Assembly (NCBI GenBank): GCA_945877045.1
Contig: CAMCQW010000009.1
Span: forward strand, 1 to 19,080
From: Chryseobacterium gleum
GTDB taxonomy: Bacteria; Bacteroidota; Bacteroidia; Flavobacteriales_D; Crocinitomicaceae
Length of the DNA stretch: 19,080 nucleotides
Direction: 5' to 3'
Shown: in pieces, positions 7,700 through 14,821 of the stretch
Layout of the letters: each line of letters begins with the position of its first letter
How positions within the stretch are numbered: position 1 is the first letter of the stretch
Notes under the pieces: model-generated
Database searches by the model: none
Seen by the model: the letters and a program-made list of their open reading frames with translations, nothing else
What the model was told of the DNA's origin: nothing
Position numbers and translations under genes: made by a program

Positions 7700-8542
7700 T
7701 TAATTAAATACTGAAAGCTCAACACCGTCAAAAGAGGCGTAAACGATGTTAGGATGCGACTCTTTATAGTGCATATTTCCATGAACATCAATACCAATCG
7801 CTCCGGCAAAACCATCAAACTCTTTTAGTTCATTAAAAGATTTTGTAAATGCCTCTTCAATTGTATGACCATCAGTAACCCGCGTAACAATCTTTGCCGC
7901 CAAAGCACAAGCAACAATATCCTCACCAACGCCTGTGCAACTAATGGCACAAAAATCATTCGCATAATTCCCCGCAACGGTAGCTGAATCGGATATCCTG
8001 CCAGACATTTCAAATCCCTTGCCGCCAGTAGACGTTGCCGCCGCGAGTTTTCCCTCTTTATCAAGAGCTACACAGCCCACAGTACCTTGACCTGAAGAGA
8101 TTAATCTTTCTTGATATTCTTGGCGACGCTCAATCGTTTCAACATTAAAAAACGGGACGCCCATTTTCACAGCAAATTCATTCGCTCCCTCTCCACCGAG
8201 CACACGATCATTTTCAAACTGCAAGGCTTGAGCAACATGAATTGGGTGTTGAATTGACTCAATATTTAGTACACCGCTAAATTTTTTCGTCTTTCCATCC
8301 ATCACCGAGGCACTCATGCGGATTTTGCCGTCTTTTTGAATTTGAGAACCAAGTCCTGCATTAAAAAGTGGGTGGTCTTCCATTAATGAAACAGCATAAA
8401 CCGCTGTATCAATAGCTGAGTTTAACAAGAGAAACTGATAAGATTTTTGTATGATCTCTTTGAGAGCAGTCTGCTTTAGCTCTTTCGTTTTCGCGGTCTG
8501 CGTTGACTCACTAAAAAAACCACCATGAATAATTAACTTCAT
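7700..8542 (-). CDS. iaaA: Isoaspartyl peptidase / plant-type L-asparaginase (Ntn hydrolase)
   Basis: This 280-residue protein is a precursor that should cut itself before Thr154 in the motif GQGTVG (151-156), exposing the threonine nucleophile at the start of the small subunit. Other family landmarks are the N-terminal IIHGG, FNAGLGS (60-66), AAATSTGGKGFEMSGRISDS (167-186, with substrate-contact Arg182 and Asp185), and TGVGED (203-208). The family hydrolyses beta-aspartyl dipeptides and asparagine. Given the coupled cyanophycinase, the likely substrate is beta-Asp-Arg, released as aspartate and arginine, although general isoaspartyl repair or turnover remains possible. There is no signal peptide, so it is cytoplasmic. 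Its ATG overlaps the stop of the cyanophycinase gene in an ATGA arrangement, which implies translational coupling. Confidence 0.93.
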   Translation of the reverse strand: MKLIIHGGFFSESTQTAKTKELKQTALKEIIQKSYQFLLLNSAIDTAVYAVSLMEDHPLFNAGLGSQIQKDGKIRMSASVMDGKTKKFSGVLNIESIQHPIHVAQALQFENDRVLGGEGANEFAVKMGVPFFNVETIERRQEYQERLISSGQGTVGCVALDKEGKLAAATSTGGKGFEMSGRISDSATVAGNYANDFCAISCTGVGEDIVACALAAKIVTRVTDGHTIEEAFTKSFNELKEFDGFAGAIGIDVHGNMHYKESHPNIVYASFDGVELSVFN

Positions 8543-9414
8543 TCTAAACTAGGTTTATTATTAATCGTTAAATCATTTGTTCCCAAACAATAAACGTCAC
8601 CCTGACTCATTACGTGAACCACTAGGTTTTTAATTGAGATGGGTTCTCCCAACGCTACGTCCGTAATATTAGAGTCTAAAATTTGTCGGCCATCCACAAT
8701 AATTACTAGACCTGAACCTAGAGCCTCCATTGAAACACCATTTTTAATAAGAAGTCCTGTGTCCTCACCTAAACCAATTCCCAACGTTTTTGGGTTACCA
8801 ACAACCGCTTGAAAAAGCCGACCAATTCTTCCGCGCTGGACAAAATGAGTATCAATAATCACATTGTCCATAAAGCCTAATCCACTAGTGATTTTAATTT
8901 CTCCTTTTAACAAGGCCTCTCTACTTGACCCTTGATAAATCATGTTTTTTGAAGCGCAAGCAGCACCTGCCGACGTTCCTACATATAAAAAATCCTCCTC
9001 CAAGTATTTTTTTAATAACAAATCGTGAATTAATGTCCCTCCAAATATTGATGTTAATCTTAATTGATCTCCCCCGGTAAAAAAAATAACGTCTGCGGCG
9101 GCTATTCGGTCAAGCGCAGCTAATGAAAGAGCTTCCTCCCTGTTTTCAATATTTAAAACCCCCACATTTTCAGCTCCTAAATAACCAAATGCCCTTGCAT
9201 ACTCAACACCAACTAAGTCTGGTATTTTAGACGCTGTCGGAACAATTTCTATTCTAGAGTCCTTCTGATATTTAGACTCATCAATAATTCGCTTTAAAAT
9301 TCCTTTTTCAAAAAAATTTAAATTTTCTTCTACTTGGTCGGCGAAAGTGTTTTCTGTAAAACTCCCTTTATCTAAAGCGCCACCTATAATAATTAACTTT
9401 CCTTTTGGCATCAT
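8539..9414 (-). CDS. cphB: Cyanophycinase (serine peptidase family S51)
   Basis: Counted from the ATG at 9414 the enzyme has 291 residues. The catalytic serine is in GTSAGA (Ser148), with His190 in DTHFVQRGRIGR and Glu217 in LGEDTG. Gln117 (TGGDQ), Asp188, Arg194 and Arg199 complete the pocket. As I recall the numbering of the Synechocystis enzyme (Ser132, His174, Glu201, Gln101), these residues keep one constant offset, which is strong support for a true cyanophycinase and not dipeptidase E. It releases beta-Asp-Arg dipeptides from multi-L-arginyl-poly-aspartate in the cytoplasm; no signal peptide is seen. An in-frame TTG at 9423 could extend it by three residues but lies inside the predicted promoter. 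The gene is first in a two-gene unit with the isoaspartyl peptidase. Confidence 0.92.
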   Translation of the reverse strand: MMPKGKLIIIGGALDKGSFTENTFADQVEENLNFFEKGILKRIIDESKYQKDSRIEIVPTASKIPDLVGVEYARAFGYLGAENVGVLNIENREEALSLAALDRIAAADVIFFTGGDQLRLTSIFGGTLIHDLLLKKYLEEDFLYVGTSAGAACASKNMIYQGSSREALLKGEIKITSGLGFMDNVIIDTHFVQRGRIGRLFQAVVGNPKTLGIGLGEDTGLLIKNGVSMEALGSGLVIIVDGRQILDSNITDVALGEPISIKNLVVHVMSQGDVYCLGTNDLTINNKPSLE

Positions 9415-9420
9415 AAGCGA

Positions 9421-9428
9421 CAAATTTA
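9421..9428 (-). promoter_or_regulatory. Candidate -7 box immediately upstream of cphB
   Basis: The minus strand reads TAAATTTG, a full TAnnTTTG match. It ends only 6 bases before the ATG at 9414, so if it is used the cphB transcript would be nearly leaderless. The 168-base divergent spacer between cphB and dut shows no other convincing element apart from the dut box. Confidence 0.35.
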
Positions 9429-9556
9429 ATCTTAAAATGACTATTTTGTAACGTATCGCTTATGAAATTATCAACATAAATAAGGTTTTGAGTCAATTGT
9501 TAATTGCTTTGTTGATTACTCCGGGCATTAAACGATTAGTAAGCCAAGGTTTTCGT

Positions 9557-9564
9557 TAATTTTG
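9557..9564 (+). promoter_or_regulatory. Candidate -7 box for the dut-envC operon
   Basis: TAATTTTG matches TAnnTTTG and ends 18 bases before the ATG at 9583, with A-rich sequence in between (typical of Bacteroidota leaders). It would drive the whole five-gene plus-strand operon. The box contains the TTG at 9562, another reason to reject that codon as the dut start. Confidence 0.45.
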
Positions 9565-9582
9565 AATGGAAAAGTAAAAAAT

Positions 9583-10017
9583 ATGGATGTTAAAGTTTTG
9601 AATAACTCAAAGTACGAGCTCCCAAATTATGAAACTGTTGGTTCGGCAGGGATGGACGTTAGAGCCAATACTCTAGAGCCCATTTCATTGGAGCCATTGG
9701 AAAGAAAGCTTATTCCAACTGGGATTTATTTAGAAATCCCATCAGGTTTTGAATGTCAAGTCCGCCCCAGAAGTGGTTTAGCATTAAAACATGGCATCAG
9801 TGTTTTAAATACTCCAGGGACCATTGATTCTGATTACAGGGGGGAAATTGGCGTTATCTTGATTAACTTTTCCTCTGTTCCGTTTTTACTCAATCCCGGA
9901 GACAGAATTGCACAGTTGGTTTTTTGTGAAGTAGCAAAAGCAAAATGGATTGAGCAAGGTGAATTAAACAAGACTGATCGGGGCCGTGATGGCTTTGGTA
10001 GTACCGGAAAAAATTAA
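9583..10017 (+). CDS. dut: dUTP diphosphatase (dUTPase)
   Basis: This 144-residue trimeric-type dUTPase hydrolyses dUTP to dUMP and pyrophosphate, keeping uracil out of DNA and feeding dTMP synthesis. All five family motifs are present in order: GSAGMDVRA (20-28), RPRSGLA (61-67, with Ser64), the uracil-pocket/catalytic stretch GTIDSDYRGE (79-88, with Asp82), GDRIAQLVF (106-114), and the C-terminal arm RGRDGFGSTG (133-142) that closes over the substrate. Length is normal once the ATG at 9583 is used; a TTG 21 bases upstream is rejected. It is the first gene of a plus-strand operon, and its stop lies 4 bases before the nucleotidyltransferase start. Confidence 0.97.
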   Translation: MDVKVLNNSKYELPNYETVGSAGMDVRANTLEPISLEPLERKLIPTGIYLEIPSGFECQVRPRSGLALKHGISVLNTPGTIDSDYRGEIGVILINFSSVPFLLNPGDRIAQLVFCEVAKAKWIEQGELNKTDRGRDGFGSTGKN

Positions 10018-10021
10018 TGCG

Positions 10022-11032
10022 ATGAATATAATAATCCCAATGGCCGGTAGAGGCAGTAGATTAAGACCACACACATTAACGGTTCCCAAGCCATTGATCC
10101 CGGTTGGTGGAAAACCAATTGTACACCGATTAGTGGAAGACATAGTCGCTGTCTGCGGTTCAAAAATAGAAGAAATTGCATTTGTTGTGGGACACTTTGG
10201 CGAAGAAGCGGAGCGCGAATTAATCGCCGTTGCAGAGAAATTTGGAGCGCGTGGCTCAATACACTATCAAGAAACCCCACTAGGAACTGGACATGCTGTT
10301 TTATGTGCAAAAAACTTGCTAAAGGGACCTGTCGTCGTTGCATTTGCAGACACCTTGTTTCATGCTGATTTTAAAATAGGAGCTGAAGACGATGGAATAT
10401 TATGGGTTAAACAAATAGAAAACCCAAGCGAATTTGGGGTGGTGAAATTAAACCCACAGGGGGAAATTGTTGATTACATAGAAAAACCACAGGTGTTTGT
10501 TTCCGACCTAGCCATGATTGGTGTGTATTATTTTAAAGAAGGACAGAAATTGTTACATGAATTAGAGTATTTAGTAAGTAACAATGTTATAAAAAGCGGG
10601 GAGTACCAACTGCCTGATGCCCTTCGACGCTTAACAGAAAAAGGATGTTTGTTTAGGCCTGGGGCGGTAAATGAATGGCTAGATTGTGGGAATAAAGACG
10701 TAACAGTCCACACAAATAGCCGGGTTTTGGATTACGACTTTCAGAAGAATCCAACTCCAATCCGAAAGAATCTCATGAGTAAACATTCTATAATAATTGA
10801 ACCTTGTTTTATTGGTGAAAACGTCGTTATTGAAAATTCTATCGTTGGGCCACATGTTTCAATAGGAAAAAACAGCCGCATTGTTGATAGTAGGATTTCC
10901 GATTCTATTTTACAATATGATTGCACGATTAACAATATGAATATAACTAACTCTATGATAGGCGCACATGTTGTGCTAAAAAGCCCTTCCTCTGTACTCA
11001 GTATCGGTGATTTTTCGACAGTTAATGAATAA
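10022..11032 (+). CDS. Sugar-phosphate nucleotidyltransferase with C-terminal left-handed beta-helix
   Basis: This 336-residue protein has an N-terminal nucleotidyltransferase domain (1-235) and a hexapeptide-repeat beta-helix (about 255-330). The nucleotide loop AGRGSRLRPHTLTVPKPL (8-25) includes catalytic Arg15 and Lys24. FADT (Asp110) and EWLDCGN (Asp221) supply the metal-binding aspartates expected from RmlA-type enzymes. EYQLPDALR is also typical of glucose-1-phosphate thymidylyltransferase relatives. The hexapeptide region (FIGENVVIENSIVGPHVSIG) suggests an allosteric, oligomerisation or acyltransferase-like module. The nucleotide and sugar cannot be fixed from sequence alone: dTTP, UTP or GTP with a hexose-1-phosphate are all possible. 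The start is the ATG at 10022. It is co-transcribed with dut, and its end overlaps the next gene by 8 bases. Confidence 0.9.
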   Translation: MNIIIPMAGRGSRLRPHTLTVPKPLIPVGGKPIVHRLVEDIVAVCGSKIEEIAFVVGHFGEEAERELIAVAEKFGARGSIHYQETPLGTGHAVLCAKNLLKGPVVVAFADTLFHADFKIGAEDDGILWVKQIENPSEFGVVKLNPQGEIVDYIEKPQVFVSDLAMIGVYYFKEGQKLLHELEYLVSNNVIKSGEYQLPDALRRLTEKGCLFRPGAVNEWLDCGNKDVTVHTNSRVLDYDFQKNPTPIRKNLMSKHSIIIEPCFIGENVVIENSIVGPHVSIGKNSRIVDSRISDSILQYDCTINNMNITNSMIGAHVVLKSPSSVLSIGDFSTVNE

Positions 11033-12722
11033 GTATTGCATCATTCTATTTTCGGCACTTCTGTTGGGGGCTTGCAAAACTTCTTCTGACGTAACTGGTC
11101 CAATTAGCAGCGCTAATAATTTTAAGACCTCCTTTCATCAAGGGATTAGAAATTATATTACAGGAAATTATAATAAAGCCATTATCGATTTTGAATCTTG
11201 TCTTAAAATAAATCCTTCAGATGATGCTGTTCATTTTGCATTGGCTCAATTATACTTAATAAATCAGCAAATTGACAAAGCCGCGGAACACAGTGAACTA
11301 GCGGCAAAGCTCGATCCAAAAAACTCTTATTATATAGCCGAACTTGCTTACATGTATTCGGAAATGAAAGATTATAAAAAAGCTGCTCAGTTTTTTGAAC
11401 GCTTAATATTGACCGACCAAAACAATGCAACTTATTATATGGGGGCCATAAATAATTATGCTGAAATAAAAGAGTATGCCAAAGCATTAAAGATTCTTAA
11501 TCGGCTTATTGAACAAAATGGACAGGAAGTTTCTTTGCAAATGGAGAAATATAGGCTGTATGAATTAATGATGAAGCCCGATCTTGCTATAAAAACACTA
11601 GAGGATGGCCGGAAATTATTTAATGATGACCCTGTCTTTTTGGCCGTACTCGTTGACACCTATATGGAAAATCAGAAATATGAGCTGGCGTTTAATTTAT
11701 TGAATGATTTGGTAGAAAAAGATCCAGATAACGGTCTTGCCACCTTATTGTTAGGAGAAATGTACATGGAAAAGAAGGAGTACAAAAAAGGACTCGCCTT
11801 ATTGAAAACTGCCGTTAAAAAAGAAGGGCCAAGTATTGATCAAAAAATGAATATTCTTATTCAAACACAAAAAATTGAAGGCTGTGGTATTGAAGTAGTT
11901 GAGCTTGTTAATTATATGGTAGAAAGATATCCAGAAAATGAAAAGTCGTACACTATTCAAGGGGATTGCTTTGTAAAGAACAATGATATTAAATCGGCCA
12001 TTCATGCTTATCAAATGGCTGTAAATATCAATCCGGATTTATTTCCAGTTTGGCAACAAATACTATTACTGGAATTTCAATCTGAAAACTGGAATTCCTT
12101 GTATAAAAATAGTTTGGAGGCCCTTTCATTATACCCGACGAATACTTTTGTGAATTTAACCGCTGGATTGGCGGCAAATAAACTTAAGAAGTATAATGAA
12201 GCGCTAAACTATCTTGAATCTGGCCTACAATTTGTTGTCAAAGATGATGGCACAGAAGCAGAATTGATGGCACAAATGGGCGAAGCTAATTTCGGCTTAA
12301 AAAAAACAATTGTGGCTTGCGAATACTATGAAAAAGCGCTTAAAAGGGCCCCTGAAAGCGCGACAATTCACGTCTCATTTGCCTTACAACTTGCGAAAAA
12401 TAATTTAACACTCGACTATGCTGAAAACCTAAGTGATTTTGCGATTTCGAAAGCAATTGACAACGGGTTGTTTCTTGCTATAAAAGGATATGTTCTTTTA
12501 GTAAAGCTAAATTATCTTGATGGCTTGTCGATTATGAAGACCGCTAAAGAATTAGACCCAACGAATTCCTTAATTATAGATTGGTTGGGGGACGCTTACT
12601 TTTTTAATGGAAAAACACAAGAAGCAATAATTGAATGGACAAACGCGATAAAGCTCGGATCAACAAACGAACTTTTGCCCAAGAAAATTGAATCAAAAAA
12701 ATATTATGCGCCTACTAATTAG
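11025..12722 (+). CDS. Tetratricopeptide-repeat lipoprotein
   Basis: From the ATG at 11025 this is a 565-residue protein with a lipoprotein signal (lipobox LGAC, Cys17, then Lys-Thr-Ser-Ser). Residues 30-555 are a long array of TPR units. Examples are GNYNKAIIDFESCLKINP, QIDKAAEHSELAAKLDP, DYKKAAQFFERLILTD, EYAKALKILNRLIEQ, DIKSAIHAYQMAVNINP and KYNEALNYLESGLQF, with the canonical Ala/Tyr and Pro spacing. It should be a membrane-anchored periplasmic scaffold for protein-protein contacts, with no catalytic motif. An earlier GTG at 11007 is unlikely because it would bury the signal peptide. The start overlaps the nucleotidyltransferase stop by 8 bases and the end overlaps the DUF4292 gene by 17 bases, so all three are coupled. 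Partner lipoprotein or EnvC interactions are inferred only. Confidence 0.88.
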   Translation: MNKYCIILFSALLLGACKTSSDVTGPISSANNFKTSFHQGIRNYITGNYNKAIIDFESCLKINPSDDAVHFALAQLYLINQQIDKAAEHSELAAKLDPKNSYYIAELAYMYSEMKDYKKAAQFFERLILTDQNNATYYMGAINNYAEIKEYAKALKILNRLIEQNGQEVSLQMEKYRLYELMMKPDLAIKTLEDGRKLFNDDPVFLAVLVDTYMENQKYELAFNLLNDLVEKDPDNGLATLLLGEMYMEKKEYKKGLALLKTAVKKEGPSIDQKMNILIQTQKIEGCGIEVVELVNYMVERYPENEKSYTIQGDCFVKNNDIKSAIHAYQMAVNINPDLFPVWQQILLLEFQSENWNSLYKNSLEALSLYPTNTFVNLTAGLAANKLKKYNEALNYLESGLQFVVKDDGTEAELMAQMGEANFGLKKTIVACEYYEKALKRAPESATIHVSFALQLAKNNLTLDYAENLSDFAISKAIDNGLFLAIKGYVLLVKLNYLDGLSIMKTAKELDPTNSLIIDWLGDAYFFNGKTQEAIIEWTNAIKLGSTNELLPKKIESKKYYAPTN

Positions 12723-13491
12723 TCTTAGTATAGTTTCTATTTTATTCTCGTGCTCAAAAAAATTGAGTGATGTGGTAATGGTGGAACAAGCCCCCGTAAT
12801 TACAAAAGAAAAAGAGTTGATTCATCGGCTCGATAGCCTCTCACATGTCAAGACTATGACTTTTTACTCAAAGTTAAATGTCGATTACGCGGACTCATCG
12901 CAGGAAATTTCATTTAAAACAAGCTTGAAAATTATTGGGGATAGTGCTATTAACACCATAATAAGCTATTTAAATGTCCCCATTGTTATTGCCTCAATCA
13001 ACAAAGATAGTGTGACCGTCGTTAACAAAAGAGAGAGGTGTTACTCCGTTAAAACTCTAGACTATTTTAAAGAGTTAATTGGAATTAACCTTGAATTGCA
13101 AAATTTAGAAGAGCTCTTCATGGGGAGGCCCATCTATTTTGACACTATAAGACCGGTGTTTCTTTCCTCCGACAAACCCCTTAATATAATTACTTCTAAA
13201 ATTAGTCGTGGTCAAAAAGACGACGATATACTCATAAATTATATTTTTAATGGCGCCTCCGACAACCTTAGCGGAACTGAAATAATTAGCTCGGCAGACG
13301 AAACAAGCGTTACAATAAATTATTTGTCTAGGCAGCTGGTTAATGGGATAAATGTGCCCTTCGAAACAGAGATTCTAATAATAACAAAACAAAACAGGCT
13401 GTTTATTCGTATGCGATATGACAAGGTCGAAATTAATGAACCCTTAGAGTTAATTTTTATAATCCCAGAACAATATGAAACATGTAATTAG
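12706..13491 (+). CDS. DUF4292-family lipoprotein (LolA/LolB-like)
   Basis: This 261-residue protein starts at the ATG at 12706 with a lipoprotein signal and lipobox LFSC (Cys16, followed by Ser-Lys-Lys). The mature part is dominated by alternating beta-strands (MTFYSKLNVDYADSSQEISF, INTIISYLNVPIVIASI, DSVTVVNKRERCYSV) and matches, from memory, the Bacteroidota family DUF4292, which has a LolA/LolB-like half-barrel. That fold binds acyl chains, so a role in lipid or lipoprotein transfer at the outer membrane is plausible but unproven. No catalytic residues stand out. It overlaps the TPR gene upstream and envC downstream by 17 bases each, giving strict translational linkage. Confidence 0.82.
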   Translation: MRLLISLSIVSILFSCSKKLSDVVMVEQAPVITKEKELIHRLDSLSHVKTMTFYSKLNVDYADSSQEISFKTSLKIIGDSAINTIISYLNVPIVIASINKDSVTVVNKRERCYSVKTLDYFKELIGINLELQNLEELFMGRPIYFDTIRPVFLSSDKPLNIITSKISRGQKDDDILINYIFNGASDNLSGTEIISSADETSVTINYLSRQLVNGINVPFETEILIITKQNRLFIRMRYDKVEINEPLELIFIIPEQYETCN

Positions 13492-14821
13492 CCTCTTTTT
13501 AATGTTATTCATTTGTAGTTTTGTCCATGGACAAGTAAAAAGTGACAAATTACAAAAAGAGCAAAAAATTATTGAAAAGAAGATTTCCCAAACAAAAGCA
13601 TTGCTTAACAAAGTAAAAAACAACGCGAAAAACTCCTTTACAGAACTAAAGTTGCTGGATAATCAAATAAAAAATAGAGAGGAGCTTGTCCGAATTTATG
13701 ACGGACAAGTAAGAGTGGCAGAAATAAAAGTAATTGAAAAAGAAAATGAAATTAAGCGCTTGCTAGAGCGGCTCTCCAACTTAAAAAAGCAATATAAGAA
13801 AATGATCTTTTTTGCTTATAAGAATCGTAATAAGGTTGGCAAGCTAATGTTTTTACTCTCTTCAAGGTCCTATAACGAGGCTCAAAAAAGAAATTTATAT
13901 TTAAAAAAGGTCGCTGGATTACAACGGAAACAAGTTGGATTATTAAGACTTCACCATGGCTTAATCGACACGGAAATAGTTACTATTAAACAGGAAAAAA
14001 CAGCGAAAGAAATAGCATTAGATGAAAAGAAAAGTGAAAGAGAAAAAATTGAGGGAGACAAGGTTCTAAAAGAAAAAAATTATCAAAAATTCAAGGCGGA
14101 AGAAGCTAAATTATATGCCTTACTGAAGGAAGACGAAAGGAAAAAAGATGAGTTGAAAAGCCGTATAAATGCAGCAATACGACAAGAGATCGCCGCTTCT
14201 CAAGAAATCGAAAGGAAAAAAGAAGAGGCTCGCAAAAAAGAAGAGGTGCGAAAGAGAGAAGAGGCAGCGAAAAAAGAAAATAAAAAAGAGAATAAAAAAG
14301 AGGTGCCCAAAACAGATGTCTTGCCTTCAGAAAAAAAGGCGGATCCTGTCAAAGTGGTAAAATACGAAGCTCCGGTTTCAACGGAAGGTTCTATTACTGG
14401 AAAAAATTTCGAGGCAAACAAAGGGCGATTACCTTCTCCAGTTTCAAATGGAAGCATCACAGAGAAATATGGAAAAAACGCCCACCCGACATTGGCCGGC
14501 GTATACACAAACAACAATGGTATTGATATTACCTGTGCAGGAAACTCAAAAGCAAGAGCTGTATTTGAAGGGGTTGTAAGCGCAATAATTAATGTAAATG
14601 GAGCAGGGAAGGTTGTAATTATTAAACATGGAAATTATCGCTCTGTATACAGCAACCTACAAGATGCGAATGTAAAAGTAGGAGACAAAATAAGTGTTAA
14701 ACAAAATATTGGGACAGTAATGCTTGATGGAGGTTCGTTTTCAGTATTGCATTTTGAAATACACATGGTTGTTGGATTAGGCACCCAATCGTTGAATCCA
14801 TCACTTTGGATTAGTAGATAA
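13475..14821 (+). CDS. envC: EnvC-like murein hydrolase activator with degenerate M23 (LytM) domain
   Basis: This 448-residue exported protein has a signal peptide cleaved near VHGQ (about residue 19), a long coiled coil (about 22-110 and 170-245), a highly charged Lys/Glu tract (about 245-278), a linker, and a C-terminal LytM/M23 domain (about 322-448). The M23 zinc site is broken: the position of the first His ligand is Asn347 in NNGID, the usual HxH is VLH (Val424, His426), and the YAHL histidine is Asn394 in YSNL. Asp351 and His426 remain. As in E. coli EnvC, this points to a non-enzymatic activator of N-acetylmuramoyl-L-alanine amidases during cell separation. It is last in the dut operon; its 3' end overlaps the convergent polysaccharide gene by 21 bases. 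Confidence 0.92.
   Translation: MKHVISLFLMLFICSFVHGQVKSDKLQKEQKIIEKKISQTKALLNKVKNNAKNSFTELKLLDNQIKNREELVRIYDGQVRVAEIKVIEKENEIKRLLERLSNLKKQYKKMIFFAYKNRNKVGKLMFLLSSRSYNEAQKRNLYLKKVAGLQRKQVGLLRLHHGLIDTEIVTIKQEKTAKEIALDEKKSEREKIEGDKVLKEKNYQKFKAEEAKLYALLKEDERKKDELKSRINAAIRQEIAASQEIERKKEEARKKEEVRKREEAAKKENKKENKKEVPKTDVLPSEKKADPVKVVKYEAPVSTEGSITGKNFEANKGRLPSPVSNGSITEKYGKNAHPTLAGVYTNNNGIDITCAGNSKARAVFEGVVSAIINVNGAGKVVIIKHGNYRSVYSNLQDANVKVGDKISVKQNIGTVMLDGGSFSVLHFEIHMVVGLGTQSLNPSLWISR

Noticed and set aside
9562..9582. Upstream TTG start for dut, adding seven residues
   Set aside because: The TTG lies inside the TAnnTTTG box, and dUTPases start right at the MDVKVLN-like strand, so the ATG at 9583 fits better.
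10014..10343. 109-residue minus-strand frame opposite the nucleotidyltransferase
   Set aside because: The plus-strand protein has intact catalytic motifs across this region; the antisense product looks random.
14200..14517. 105-residue open frame on the minus strand opposite the EnvC-like gene
   Set aside because: It is the antisense of the Lys/Glu-rich tract and gives a low-complexity Phe/Ser/Leu product with no start context or homology that I recognise; the plus-strand gene explains the region.
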